This document shows, in pieces, positions 29,418 through 41,513 of a DNA stretch of 64,000 bases. The notes under the pieces were generated by a model. It was not told the origin of the DNA and did not search any database. It was given only the letters and a program-made list of their open reading frames with translations. Source of the DNA: an uncultured Algibacter sp. (GTDB lineage: Bacteria; Bacteroidota; Bacteroidia; Flavobacteriales; Flavobacteriaceae). Location: assembly GCF_947490405.1 (NCBI RefSeq), contig NZ_CANLGU010000003.1:248001-312000 (forward strand). Direction: 5' to 3'. Made by a program: the position numbers and the translations under genes. Position 1 is the stretch's first letter, and every line of letters starts with the position of its first letter.

Positions 29418-30494
29418 GTGTCAAAGAAAAAAAAATCGGCATTACAAGAACAAAAAGGCGTTTCTATTTCAGAAATCACAAACCAATCTTCTATAAATTC
29501 CATTCAACAAAAGCGTAAATCAAATATTGATGAAACCAAATTGGTAAATGCACTTTTAAAACAAGACATAACAGCATTAAGCAGAGCCATAACACTTATT
29601 GAAAGTAAAAACCAAAAGCATAAAGACAAAGCAAGCAATATTTTAAAAGCATGTTTGCCTCATGCCAACAACTCAATTAGAATTGGCATTACTGGTGTTC
29701 CTGGTGTTGGAAAAAGTACATTTATTGAAGCCTTCGGGAAACACCTTACTGCTCAAGGAAAACGTGTTGCAATTTTAGCTATAGACCCAAGCAGCACTAT
29801 TACCAAAGGTAGCATCTTAGGAGATAAAACAAGAATGGAAGATTTAGTAAAAGACAAAAATGCCTTTATTCGTCCTTCAGCTTCTGGTGAATCTTTAGGT
29901 GGTGTTGCCAGAAAAACAAGAGAAACCATTATACTTTGTGAAGCAGCTGGTTTTGATGTTATTATTATTGAAACTGTTGGTGTTGGCCAAAGTGAAACCA
30001 CCGTGCATAGTATGGTCGATTTCTTCTTACTCTTAAAATTAGCTGGTGCTGGTGATGAGCTTCAAGGTATAAAACGTGGTATTATAGAAATGGCAGATAC
30101 TATTGCTATAAATAAAGCAGATGGCGATAACCTGAAACAAGCCAAACTTGCCAAAGTAGAATTTAATCGAGCGCTTCACCTCTATCCTGAAAAATCATCA
30201 AATTGGCAACCTAAAGTCACGCTTTGTAGCGCCCTTAAAAATGAAGGCGTTGATACCATTTGGAATATCATTTTACAATACGTTGAAACCACTTCTCAAA
30301 ATAATTTCTTCAACCAAAAGCGTTATGAACAAAATAAGTATTGGCTTATTCAAACCATAGAAGAGCAGCTAAAATCAAACTTTTTTAATAAGCCAAAAAT
30401 CAAAAAAGCTTTAGAAAATCAAATCCAACTTATTGCAGAAAACAAAACAACTCCTTTTGCCGCTGCAGATTATTTGTTAAGTCTAAGCAATTAA
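29418..30494 (+). CDS. meaB: Methylmalonyl-CoA mutase-associated GTPase
   Basis: GITGVPGVGKSTFIEAFG; AIDPSSTITKGSILGDKTRM; GVGQSET; GTG start. Confidence 0.95.
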   Translation: MSKKKKSALQEQKGVSISEITNQSSINSIQQKRKSNIDETKLVNALLKQDITALSRAITLIESKNQKHKDKASNILKACLPHANNSIRIGITGVPGVGKSTFIEAFGKHLTAQGKRVAILAIDPSSTITKGSILGDKTRMEDLVKDKNAFIRPSASGESLGGVARKTRETIILCEAAGFDVIIIETVGVGQSETTVHSMVDFFLLLKLAGAGDELQGIKRGIIEMADTIAINKADGDNLKQAKLAKVEFNRALHLYPEKSSNWQPKVTLCSALKNEGVDTIWNIILQYVETTSQNNFFNQKRYEQNKYWLIQTIEEQLKSNFFNKPKIKKALENQIQLIAENKTTPFAAADYLLSLSN

Positions 30495-31063
30495 GTTGTT
30501 ACAAATCGTTTTAATAAATAGTTTGCAAATTTATAAAACAGAAAGCCAGATATCATTCCAAATGTTAGTCCGCAAACAATATCTAAAGGGTAATGAACAC
30601 CTAAATATATTCTGCTGTAAGCAACTATTAAGCTAACTAAAATCAAGAGATATATTAACTTTTTAAAAAAAGGTTTCAATAACAAACCACCAAAAATGGC
30701 TACAGCCATAGAGTTTGATGAATGCCCAGAAAAGAAACCATATTTACCACATCGTACTGCAATAAAACGCACTTTATCGGCAATTTCATCCGCTCCGCAT
30801 GGTCTAGGTCTTGCAAAACCTCTTTTAAATACATTTGTAATTTGATCAGTAAATGTAATCATCAAAGCCATAACTAAAATTAAAATAACCATAGCTTTTA
30901 ATCCAAATTTTTTATAAAATAAATAAAGTAGCAACACGCCTAAAACAGACCCAAAAATAAATTTGTTGGTAATACTTAACCACAAAGCATCCCAAGAATC
31001 AGAACCCAACCCGTTTAAATATAAAAATAACTCAGTATCGTATTCTAGAAGTTGCTCTATCAT
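30491..31063 (-). CDS. PAP2-family phosphatase
   Basis: KRGFARPRPC; FFSGHSSNS; RIYLGVHYPLDIVCG. Confidence 0.93.
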   Translation of the reverse strand: MIEQLLEYDTELFLYLNGLGSDSWDALWLSITNKFIFGSVLGVLLLYLFYKKFGLKAMVILILVMALMITFTDQITNVFKRGFARPRPCGADEIADKVRFIAVRCGKYGFFSGHSSNSMAVAIFGGLLLKPFFKKLIYLLILVSLIVAYSRIYLGVHYPLDIVCGLTFGMISGFLFYKFANYLLKRFVTT

Positions 31064-31066
31064 ATT

Positions 31067-31294
31067 TTATTCATTGTATTTAGCAACCTCACTATCATAA
31101 AATTCGGTAGCTTCCTTTATAGCATTTTCTGTTTCAGTTTCCAATTCTTTCTGATCTTCGGCATCAAAATCTTCAAACCATTCTACATCATCGTTTTCAA
31201 GATTAATAATAAACCTAGGAAATTCTGTATGAACCACATAAATAGCATTCGGAAATTCCGTGTTATCACCTAAAATAAATTTTGGAAGACTCAT
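31067..31294 (-). CDS. Conserved-looking small acidic hypothetical protein
   Basis: 75-aa ORF between co-directional genes, overlapping the MATE gene end. Confidence 0.6.
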   Translation of the reverse strand: MSLPKFILGDNTEFPNAIYVVHTEFPRFIINLENDDVEWFEDFDAEDQKELETETENAIKEATEFYDSEVAKYNE

Positions 31295-32682
31295 GTTTTT
31301 ATTATTTGTTGTTCAGACAAAATTAACCTTTTAGTCAAATAGTTAAACCTTATATACAATAAAATTGCCGCAGTAGTTAAACCTGCTAATAAACCCAACC
31401 AAATTCCAAAACTGCCATAAGCTTCTTCTTTACCAAAAAACCAACTCACTGGAAATCCAATTATCCAATACGAAACAAAAGTTATTAAAGTTGGTATTTT
31501 AACATCCTGTAAGCCACGAAGTGCTCCTAATACTAAAACCTGTATACTATCACTTATTTGAAAAATGGCTGCTGCAATTAATAATTTTGAAGCAATACTT
31601 ACCACTTCCATATTATCAGTTAAGTTTTCAGCATCGTCATAATCCACATATATTTTTGGTAAATAATCATGAAATACAAAAAACAGTATTGCAAAACCGA
31701 AGGCTAATAATGTTCCCATAAAGAATAATGAAAAAGCTATCCTTCTAAGTTCAAAGTAAGCTTTTAAACCCTTTTGATTGCCAACACGTACCATAGCAGC
31801 TACACTAAGCCCCATAGCGACCATAAAAGTCATGGAGCTTAAATTTAAAGCAATTTGATTTGCTGCTTGTGGATTTTTACCTAACAAACCACTTAACCAA
31901 ATAGCAGCTGTAAAAATGGCTACTTCAAAAAACATCTGCATCGCACTGGGAGCTCCTAAATTGATGATTTTTTTTATCATCAAACTGTCTAATACAAAAA
32001 ACTTAATATTGGTAACGAATGCTCTTGACTTTTCTTTACCCTTGAGTAAAAACCATAAATAAAGAACCATTATAACTCTTGATGCTAATGTTCCATAAGC
32101 AGCTCCAACGATACCCAATTCTGGAAAACCAAACTTTCCAAAAATTAATATATAGTTTAAAATAATATTAACAATATTTGCAAGCAAAGTGGCATACATT
32201 GGATATTTAGTCATAGATAAACCATCGCTAAACTGTTTAAATCCTTGAAAAATTATTAAAGGAATTAGTGAGACAGCTACTAAATCTAGATAAGGAATTG
32301 CTAGTTTAACAACCTCAACAGGTTGTTTCATCAAATACATTAAGGGTTTTGCAAAAAAAACTACTAAAAAAAGTAATACCCCCAAAACAGTGCAAAGAAA
32401 CAACCCATGTTTAAAGGATGATTTTCCTTTTAAAAAGTCTTTGGCAGCATCAGCTTCTGCTACTAAAGGTGTAATAGCTGTTGAAAAACCAATTCCTAAA
32501 GACATGGCTATAAACATAAAACTATTACCCAAAGAGACTGCTGCAAGTTCAGCAGTTCCCAGTTGTCCAACCATAATATTGTCAATAAAACTAACAAAGG
32601 TATGTCCCAACATTCCTAGCATCACTGGAGCGGCTAATTGCCAATTATATTTGAACTCTTTAGTGTAGTTTGAAAAATGCAT
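31291..32682 (-). CDS. MATE family efflux transporter
   Basis: PVMLGMLGHTFVSFIDNIMVGQLGTAELAAVSLGNS; 12 TM pattern. Confidence 0.94.
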   Translation of the reverse strand: MHFSNYTKEFKYNWQLAAPVMLGMLGHTFVSFIDNIMVGQLGTAELAAVSLGNSFMFIAMSLGIGFSTAITPLVAEADAAKDFLKGKSSFKHGLFLCTVLGVLLFLVVFFAKPLMYLMKQPVEVVKLAIPYLDLVAVSLIPLIIFQGFKQFSDGLSMTKYPMYATLLANIVNIILNYILIFGKFGFPELGIVGAAYGTLASRVIMVLYLWFLLKGKEKSRAFVTNIKFFVLDSLMIKKIINLGAPSAMQMFFEVAIFTAAIWLSGLLGKNPQAANQIALNLSSMTFMVAMGLSVAAMVRVGNQKGLKAYFELRRIAFSLFFMGTLLAFGFAILFFVFHDYLPKIYVDYDDAENLTDNMEVVSIASKLLIAAAIFQISDSIQVLVLGALRGLQDVKIPTLITFVSYWIIGFPVSWFFGKEEAYGSFGIWLGLLAGLTTAAILLYIRFNYLTKRLILSEQQIIKT

Positions 32683-32814
32683 TGAGCAAAAGTAATATTT
32701 AGCTTTTATCTTTTAAAAATTTGTAATTAATCTTTTTGCAGAAATGGTTAATTAACAAATGTTAATAATTATTTGTAATTTCGTAATAGCATTTTGTAGT
32801 ATTATATTACATTT

Positions 32815-32940
32815 GCTGCGCTCCAAATCAATCTCCCTAGTAGGTTTATAGCGAGTAGGAACACTTAGCTTTATTTATAGGGATAAAAATTAGTGCTAGG
32901 TTTCTAAATGAAAAGGAGGAAATAAATTTCCTCCTTTTTT
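32815..32940 (+). ncRNA. Candidate small RNA ending in a strong terminator
   Basis: TACATTTG (-7-like TAnnTTTG) near 32808-32815, then about 100 nt without ORF, then 13-bp perfect stem and poly-T. Confidence 0.35.
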
Positions 32941-32945
32941 ATTTT
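32911..32945. terminator. Bidirectional-capable terminator hairpin
   Basis: AAAAGGAGGAAAT-AA-ATTTCCTCCTTTT perfect 13-bp stem followed by T-rich tract. Confidence 0.8.
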
Positions 32946-32961
32946 ATTTTTTCTTTATAAA

Positions 32962-33903
32962 CTATAATTCTGTAACACCTTTTTTTGCTTCTTCAAATTC
33001 CTTAATGATATCTTTAACAATATCAGATACTGGTTTAATATCATCTATCAATCCTGAAATTTGCCCGATCTCTAACTCACCTTCATTCAAATCACCTTCA
33101 AACATGCCGCGTTTAGCTCTCGCTCTACCTAGTAGTTCTTTTAGTTGTTCAACTGTTGGAGCAGACTTATATAAATGTTGAACTTGATTATAAAAATCAT
33201 TTTTAATCAATCGCACTGGGGCTAACTCTTTCAAAGTAAGCTGGGTATCTCCTTCCCTAGCCTCAACAACCATTTTTTTAAAATCTATATGTGCTGAACT
33301 TTCATTACTAGCTACAAATCTGCTCCCTATTTGTACACCATCTGCTCCCAAAACCATGGTAGCTAACATGGCGCTTCCGGTGGCTATACCTCCAGCTGCA
33401 ATTAAAGGAATCTTAATATGCGCTTTAACCATTGGTATTAAGGTTAGTGTTGTTGTTTCATCTCTTCCATTATGACCTCCAGCTTCAAAGCCCTCTGCAA
33501 CTATTGCATCAACACCAGCTTCTTGCGCTTTTAATGCAAACTTTACACTACTCACTACATGCACCACAGTTATACCTTGTTCTTGTAACCAATTTGTCCA
33601 TGTTTTTGGATTTCCAGCAGAGGTGAATACGATTTTCACATCCTCTTCTACTATGATATCCATAATCTGTTTGATATTTGGATATAACATAGGAACATTT
33701 ACCCCAAACGGATTATTAGTCGCTTTTTTACACTTTTGAATGTGCTCTCTCAGTACTTCTGGATACATAGAACCTGCACCAATAAGGCCCAAAACACCTG
33801 AATTACTAGCAGCAGATGCTAAACGCCAACCACTATTCCAAATCATTCCTGCTTGAATGATGGGATACTTAATATTAAATAAATTAGTTATCCTATTTGC
33901 CAT
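32962..33903 (-). CDS. Nitronate monooxygenase family protein
   Basis: YPIIQAGMIWNSGWRLASAASNSGVLGLIGAGSM; VAEGFEAGGHNGRDETTTLTLIPMV; GGIATGSAMLA. Confidence 0.92.
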   Translation of the reverse strand: MANRITNLFNIKYPIIQAGMIWNSGWRLASAASNSGVLGLIGAGSMYPEVLREHIQKCKKATNNPFGVNVPMLYPNIKQIMDIIVEEDVKIVFTSAGNPKTWTNWLQEQGITVVHVVSSVKFALKAQEAGVDAIVAEGFEAGGHNGRDETTTLTLIPMVKAHIKIPLIAAGGIATGSAMLATMVLGADGVQIGSRFVASNESSAHIDFKKMVVEAREGDTQLTLKELAPVRLIKNDFYNQVQHLYKSAPTVEQLKELLGRARAKRGMFEGDLNEGELEIGQISGLIDDIKPVSDIVKDIIKEFEEAKKGVTEL

Positions 33904-33926
33904 GAAATTTTGAAATATGTTATGAA

Positions 33927-35114
33927 TTAAGAAATAACTCCAGAGCCAATAAGCTCATTATCAATATACCAAGCAACAAACTGACCTTCTGCCATTGCTG
34001 ACTGAAATTCTTCAAACTCAACATACATACCGCTGTCAACCTTATGTAATTTAGCTTTTTGTAAAGATTGTCTATATCTAATTCTAGCCATTACTTCCAA
34101 AGTTTCATCTAAATGAAGTTTTAAATCTTCGCGCACCCAGTGCAATTCTTCATTAGAAACAAATAAGGCCTTTTTTAAAAGTCCCGGATGTTCCTTTCCT
34201 TGACCTGTATAAATCACATTTTCTTTTACATCAGTATCAATTACAAATAAAGGTTCTATGGTTCCTCCAACTCCTAGCCCTTTTCTTTGTCCTTTAGTAA
34301 AATAATGAGCACCTTGATGTTTACCTACAACTTTACCTAAATCTACTTTATAATTTATTTTTCGAGATAAATACTTTAGCTTTTCTTCTTCAGAGTTAAA
34401 ATCAGTTTTAACCTTATTGTATATGTCTTGTTCTTTTGATACTTCAACAATAACACCCTCTTTAGGTTTTAATTGTTGCTGCAAAAAGTCTGGTAGTTTT
34501 ACTTTTCCTATAAAACACAACCCTTGAGAATCTTTTTTATCTGCAGTAACCAAATCTAATTTAGTAGCAATGTCTCTTACTTCTGGTTTTGTTAACTCGC
34601 CTATAGGGAATAAAGATTTAGCCAATTGTTCTTGAGATAACTGACAAAGAAAATAAGACTGATCTTTATTATTATCAACTCCCGCTAATAGCTTATAAAT
34701 CTCATTACTATCTTTTTTTATAACGCCCTTTCTACAATAATGTCCTGTAGCAACAAAATCTGCTCCAAGTTCCAGAGCAATTTTCATAAATACATCAAAC
34801 TTAATCTCTCTATTACATAAAACATCAGGATTAGGTGTTCTCCCTTTTTCATATTCGTTAAACATATAGTTTACTATACGCTCTTTATATTGCTCACTTA
34901 AATCAACAGTTTGAAATGGAATTCCTAATTTTTCAGCTACTAACATTGCATCATTACTATCATCTAACCAAGGACACTCATCAGATATTGTCACAGAATC
35001 ATCATGCCAGTTTTTCATAAACAAGCCAATAACCTCATAACCTTGCTGCTTTAATAAATAAGCGGCTACACTAGAATCTACACCTCCTGAAAGACCTATA
35101 ATTACTCGTTTCAT
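33927..35114 (-). CDS. mnmA: tRNA-specific 2-thiouridylase
   Basis: [60 protein letters not shown]. Confidence 0.97.
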   Translation of the reverse strand: MKRVIIGLSGGVDSSVAAYLLKQQGYEVIGLFMKNWHDDSVTISDECPWLDDSNDAMLVAEKLGIPFQTVDLSEQYKERIVNYMFNEYEKGRTPNPDVLCNREIKFDVFMKIALELGADFVATGHYCRKGVIKKDSNEIYKLLAGVDNNKDQSYFLCQLSQEQLAKSLFPIGELTKPEVRDIATKLDLVTADKKDSQGLCFIGKVKLPDFLQQQLKPKEGVIVEVSKEQDIYNKVKTDFNSEEEKLKYLSRKINYKVDLGKVVGKHQGAHYFTKGQRKGLGVGGTIEPLFVIDTDVKENVIYTGQGKEHPGLLKKALFVSNEELHWVREDLKLHLDETLEVMARIRYRQSLQKAKLHKVDSGMYVEFEEFQSAMAEGQFVAWYIDNELIGSGVIS

Positions 35115-35299
35115 TCAAAAAAATTAGGATACAAAGATACATATTATAACAAGATATTTGTTAGCTATTAATTCTTTAAAAACATCGATGAAATACATTT
35201 TTGTTTAATTTTAACTTAATTTTATTAAACAAATTTGTAATAATGTTTAACAATTTACTATTTTTGTTAAACAAATAGTAACTAATAATTATTAAAAAG

Positions 35300-36700
35300 A
35301 TGAAAGTATTAAGAAACCTCAGAAATTTATCTCTCCTTTTTATAGGATTGATTTTAGTAACCTCATGTAGTAATGACGATGACAGTTCAGGTGAATTTGT
35401 TCCTACCAGTAGCATTGTTGCGATAGCTCAAGCAACTCCAGAATTATCTAGTTTGGTATCTGCACTTGTTAAATATCCAGATTTAGTAAGCTTGTTGAGC
35501 AATGATGGTACATTTACTGTATTTGCACCAAATAATGATGCTTTTGCAGACCTATTAGCTGCCATAGGTCAAACCTCTATTGATGATATTCCTGAAGATG
35601 TATTAAAGAGTGTTTTACAACATCACGTTTACACTTCGGCTGCGCTTCAAGCAAGTCAAGTTACATCAGGATCTATAACTATGGCTGGTGGTGAATCTGT
35701 TGATATCTTAGTTGATGAAAATGGTGTTACTGTTGGCAATGCAACAGTTATTGCTATAGATGGAATAGGAACAAATGGTGTTGTTCATATTGTAGATAGC
35801 GTTATTGTACCACCTTCAATATTACCTATAGTTGGAACTATTGTTGCTCCAGCTTATTTTAATAAAGACTTCACAACATTAATTGCTGCTGTATTAGCAG
35901 CAGACCCAAGTGTTTTAGAATTACTTTTAAGCAACGGTCCGAATGATAATGGATTAACTTTATTTGCTCCAACAAATGATGCTTTTGCTGCTGCTGGCAT
36001 TACTGATGTAAATGGTGCTGATGCTATTTTAGCATATCACCTTGTTGATGGAACAATAATGCAAGATATGTTACCTGTATCTGGCATAGCTGCTGCTGAA
36101 GTTCCTACCTTAAATGGAGAAAACATATATGTTACCAACGCTGGTGGAGCGGTTTCAATTAATGGAACAACAACAGTAACAGCAACAAATATCGCAGGAT
36201 CAAATGGTGTAGTACATGTTATTGATAGAACATTAATACCTCCAACAAACACAATTAACGATATAGTAGCAAGTCTTGCTGGGGGCAATCCTGCAGAATT
36301 TACAATGTTGGCTGCTGCTTTAGCGAGAGCAGGTTTAGGTGATACTTTTGGTACAACTGGCCCTTTTACAGTGTTTGCTCCAACTGATGCGGCTTTTATG
36401 GCTGCTGGCTTCCCAGACGTTGCTTCAATTAACGCAACGGCTCCAGAAACTTTAGTTCCAATACTTACACATCATGTAGTAGAACCAAATGTGTACATCT
36501 TTTCAACAGATTTAACAGACGATTTACAGGCGCCAATGTTAAATGGACAAAACGTAACTATCGATTTAGATACCTTGACCATTCAAGACGCAGCTGGATC
36601 TCCTACCGCAGCTGGTTTAGTACCAGCTTTATTAAACGTTCATGCAACTAATGGTGTAGTACATGTTATAGATAGAGTATTACTACCTGCTGATAATTAA
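35300..36700 (+). CDS. Lipoprotein with three tandem fasciclin (FAS1) domains
   Basis: Lipobox VTSCSNDDDSS; three copies of TxFAPTNDAF ... NGVVHVIDRVL(L/I)PP. Confidence 0.93.
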   Translation: MKVLRNLRNLSLLFIGLILVTSCSNDDDSSGEFVPTSSIVAIAQATPELSSLVSALVKYPDLVSLLSNDGTFTVFAPNNDAFADLLAAIGQTSIDDIPEDVLKSVLQHHVYTSAALQASQVTSGSITMAGGESVDILVDENGVTVGNATVIAIDGIGTNGVVHIVDSVIVPPSILPIVGTIVAPAYFNKDFTTLIAAVLAADPSVLELLLSNGPNDNGLTLFAPTNDAFAAAGITDVNGADAILAYHLVDGTIMQDMLPVSGIAAAEVPTLNGENIYVTNAGGAVSINGTTTVTATNIAGSNGVVHVIDRTLIPPTNTINDIVASLAGGNPAEFTMLAAALARAGLGDTFGTTGPFTVFAPTDAAFMAAGFPDVASINATAPETLVPILTHHVVEPNVYIFSTDLTDDLQAPMLNGQNVTIDLDTLTIQDAAGSPTAAGLVPALLNVHATNGVVHVIDRVLLPADN

Positions 36701-36770
36701 AAAATTAGTTTGGTTTGTTGATTGTAGGCAAACATTTAGTATTCCCACTAAAAATTGTCTATGAAAAAGG

Positions 36771-36797
36771 CGCCTTAAGAAATTAAGGCGTTTTTTT
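36771..36797. terminator. Terminator hairpin between convergent genes
   Basis: CGCCTTAA-GAAA-TTAAGGCG followed by T8. Confidence 0.75.
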
Positions 36798-37487
36798 TGT
36801 GCGTTTAGGTTTATAGGAGAAATCCTTTTCTTTAGTCAGCTTACTATTTTCATAATACTTCCAAATACCATCTTTTTTTCCTCTCTTATAAACACCTTCA
36901 GACAGCAATTCTCCTTTTGGGTTATAAAACTTTGCCAATCCATGTAATTCATCATTTACATAAACATACTTTTTTAACGTAATACCCTTTAAAGAATACC
37001 AAATAGATTCTCCTTCAAGCTTACCATATACATAGTTCTTCTTTTCTGCAATCTGTCCGTTTGGATAGTACACTAAACGTTCTCCCTCTAATTCTCCTTT
37101 ATTATTATAAGTCTCTAAAGTAAGTAGTTCATCAGAGTTTTTTTGATAATATTTCCAAGTACCAATATATGTTTTACCATCCATCTTACCTTCGCTAATT
37201 ACTTTTCCATTTGATGCTAAAAACTTTACCTCTGTAATATTATCATTTTCATTAAACAATTTTGTAGCACTCAAAATAGGTTTCTTTTTATATGCCTTAT
37301 AAAACTTAAATAATCCAACCTCTTTCCCATGGGTAAACTGACCTTCGTACCTTAAAATATTAGTGTCTTCATAATTTTTTTTCCATTTCCCATGACGTTT
37401 CCCATTACTATCAAACCCATTAATGTCTTGAGCAAAAACCAAATTGCTTAGCATTATTACAAACAATACGCTATAAAACCTTTTCAT
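36783..37487 (-). CDS. YwqK-family MORN-like repeat protein
   Basis: Repeats such as GKRHGKWKKNYEDTNILRYEGQFTHGKEVGLFKFY, GELEGERLVYYPNGQIAEKKNYVYGKLEGE, GELLSEGVYKRGKKDGIWKYY. Confidence 0.85.
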   Translation of the reverse strand: MKRFYSVLFVIMLSNLVFAQDINGFDSNGKRHGKWKKNYEDTNILRYEGQFTHGKEVGLFKFYKAYKKKPILSATKLFNENDNITEVKFLASNGKVISEGKMDGKTYIGTWKYYQKNSDELLTLETYNNKGELEGERLVYYPNGQIAEKKNYVYGKLEGESIWYSLKGITLKKYVYVNDELHGLAKFYNPKGELLSEGVYKRGKKDGIWKYYENSKLTKEKDFSYKPKRTKKTP

Positions 37488-37552
37488 TTTTATGTTTTGT
37501 TAATCGCTTTCGCGGAAGTTGTTCTTAATTGTCTTCTAATTGCATATAACAA

Positions 37553-37585
37553 AAAAGCTGCCAAAATATTTTATTGACAGCTTTA
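37553..37585 (-). terminator. Terminator downstream of yidC
   Basis: aaaaaagctgcc...gacagcttt inverted repeat, poly-T on minus strand. Confidence 0.55.
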
Positions 37586-37634
37586 TATTTATTTAAATCA
37601 AGATCTTTCTATTACACGCAATGTAAAGTTTTAA

Positions 37635-39521
37635 TTATTTACGTTTTTGTTGCGCTTGTTTTTGTTTTTCTGCCTGTTCCATCATTTCTGACATTTTCTT
37701 TTGAAAACGATTTTGCTTCTTAGGCTGTTTCTTCTTCTCTTGAATCTGAGCATGAATTTTATCTTCATCAAGTATAAAGTTTTTAATAACTAATATGATT
37801 CCGATACTAATGACATTAGATATGAAATAATATAAACTCAAACCTGATGCATAGTTATTGAAGAAAAACAACATCATTATAGGAGAGAAATACATCATAT
37901 ATTTCATCATTTTCGCCATATCTGGCATACCTTCTTGCTGTGGTTGCGATTGCATATTCTGCCCCGTAGTTAAACGCATATAAAAGAAAATAGCTATAGA
38001 AGCTAATATTGGGAACAAACTCACGTGGTTACCATAGAAAGGAATATTGAATGGTAAGTTTGCAATAACATCATAAGACGATAAATCGTCCACCCAAAGG
38101 AATGACTTTTGTCTCAAATCAAACGCAGAAGGAAAAAATTGAAACAAAGCATAAAATACTGGCAATTGTATTAAAGCTGGTAAGCATCCCGCCATGGGAC
38201 TTGCACCTGCTTTGGTTTGTAGCGCCATAGTTTCTTGTTGCGCTTTCATTTTGTTATCCTTGTATTTGGCTCTTATAGCATCAAGTTCAGGTTTTAAAAT
38301 TTTCATTTTTGCTTGAGACAAAAACTGTTTATACTGTACAAATGACAACAAGATTTTTACTAAAACCGTCATTACCACAATAGCAATTCCATATGGTAAA
38401 AACCCACCAAGGAAACCAAATAGTGGCATGAATATATAACGGTTTATCCAACCAAATAATCCCCAACCAAATGGAACCAATTCATCAAGGTTTCTATCAT
38501 ATTTATTTAAAACTTTAAAATCACTTGGTCCGTAATACCAATCCATGGTTTGATTGATTTCTCCACCTTGTAACTCCAAAGGAATAGTAGTGGCAAAAGT
38601 TTTAGTATAAACCGTATCTATGGTTTCATCTTTTACTAAATTTTCAGTCCTAACTTTTACGTTTTTAAAACGATTATCAGTTAATAATACTGAAGAAAAG
38701 AAGTGTTGTTTGTAACCAACCCATGATACATCTTCTATATCATCTTCACCATCTCTTGTATAATCAGCTTTTCCGTCCTCATAATCATAATGAATGTCGG
38801 TATATCTATTCTCATAAGAAATACTTTTCGCATGTCGGTACCCTTTAAGTTTCCAATCTAAATTTATAGCTTGAGAACTATTGATTACATTGCTTAACCC
38901 TTGAGAACGAATGGCAAAGTCTATCATATAATCACCTTCCTTAATCTCATATCTATATTCTAAAAACTGACTTTCAGAAACCTTAAGCTTCATAGAAACT
39001 AAAGTAACATCTCCATTTTTAGTTACCGATGACACAAATGGTAAATCCTTTGTATTTAGAATTCTACTATCTGTAGTTCCAAAATTTATATTAAAAGATG
39101 CATTGTTATCCTTAATTAAATATATAGGAATTGAATCGTAATCAACAAACTGCTTTAAACGCACTTCTGAAAGATAACCACCTTTATTACTAAATTTAAG
39201 TGCTAATAAATCGCTTTCTATTACCGTTTCTTTATTTGAAGATTGTATAGCTGAATATGCAAAGGCACCTAATTTGTTTTTTAACTGAATAACCTGAAGC
39301 GAATCTGCATCAGATCCAACTGCATAATCATTCGCAGTAGTAACCAAAGTTTGCTCTTGTTCTTTAGCCTTCTTTTCTGCTTCAACCTGTTCTTGTTTAG
39401 CTTTCTCTTGAGCTTCTATTTCTTCAGGAGAGGGTTGATTCTGCCAAAGCATATATGCCAATATTCCGAAGATAAGTACAAAACCTATAATCGAATTTAA
39501 ATCTAATTTTTTTTCTTCCAT
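37635..39521 (-). CDS. yidC: Membrane protein insertase YidC
   Basis: N-terminal TM and periplasmic domain; KMKILKPELDAIRAKYKDNKMKAQQETMALQTKAGASPMAGCLPALIQLPVFYALFQFF. Confidence 0.97.
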   Translation of the reverse strand: MEEKKLDLNSIIGFVLIFGILAYMLWQNQPSPEEIEAQEKAKQEQVEAEKKAKEQEQTLVTTANDYAVGSDADSLQVIQLKNKLGAFAYSAIQSSNKETVIESDLLALKFSNKGGYLSEVRLKQFVDYDSIPIYLIKDNNASFNINFGTTDSRILNTKDLPFVSSVTKNGDVTLVSMKLKVSESQFLEYRYEIKEGDYMIDFAIRSQGLSNVINSSQAINLDWKLKGYRHAKSISYENRYTDIHYDYEDGKADYTRDGEDDIEDVSWVGYKQHFFSSVLLTDNRFKNVKVRTENLVKDETIDTVYTKTFATTIPLELQGGEINQTMDWYYGPSDFKVLNKYDRNLDELVPFGWGLFGWINRYIFMPLFGFLGGFLPYGIAIVVMTVLVKILLSFVQYKQFLSQAKMKILKPELDAIRAKYKDNKMKAQQETMALQTKAGASPMAGCLPALIQLPVFYALFQFFPSAFDLRQKSFLWVDDLSSYDVIANLPFNIPFYGNHVSLFPILASIAIFFYMRLTTGQNMQSQPQQEGMPDMAKMMKYMMYFSPIMMLFFFNNYASGLSLYYFISNVISIGIILVIKNFILDEDKIHAQIQEKKKQPKKQNRFQKKMSEMMEQAEKQKQAQQKRK

Positions 39522-39535
39522 CTAATTTTAGTTGG

Positions 39536-39600
39536 TGTTATTCTGAATGCAATAAAAAACCTCCTTTAGAGATATTTCGATTGCGCTTAATATGACAAAC
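39536..39600. repeat. Imperfect palindromic intergenic repeat
   Basis: ggtgttattctgaatgcaat ... cgattgcgcttaatatgacaaac. Confidence 0.4.
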
Positions 39601-39651
39601 GTTATTATTATAAAGTGTATTGAATAATCAAAAAACTATCCAATCTTACTT

Positions 39652-41319
<1,668 letters not shown>

Positions 41320-41410
41320 TTAAAATAGTAATTTAAGAGGGACTTGTTAACAATTTTCCAATTGATTTAATCCTACAAATCATTTGACTTTGTAAAAAAA
41401 TTCTACTAAA

Positions 41411-41420
41411 TTCGCTAACG
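41411..41420 (+). repeat. Outer inverted repeat, left arm, of putative cassette
   Basis: TTCGCTAACG; exact reverse complement CGTTAGCGAA at 42846-42855. Confidence 0.7.
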
Positions 41421-41481
41421 ACTGATATAAGTCACTTGTGCTGAACTTGTTTCAGTATTAAAACGACGTCATATCATATAA

Positions 41482-41491
41482 GTTGGCAACA
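41482..41491 (+). repeat. Inner inverted repeat, left arm, of putative cassette
   Basis: GTTGGCAACA; exact reverse complement TGTTGCCAAC at 42719-42728. Confidence 0.7.
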
Positions 41492-41513
41492 ATTTGAAAA
41501 ACTAAAATAAACT

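Noticed and set aside
35176-35415. 79-aa minus ORF
   Set aside because: Lies over the AT-rich promoter region and the 5' end of the fasciclin gene; low complexity.
36783-37487. YwqK-type protein as half of a toxin-antitoxin pair
   Set aside because: The 'antitoxin' label for this family is an annotation convention. No partner toxin is adjacent, and MORN-like repeats and a signal peptide argue for an exported protein.
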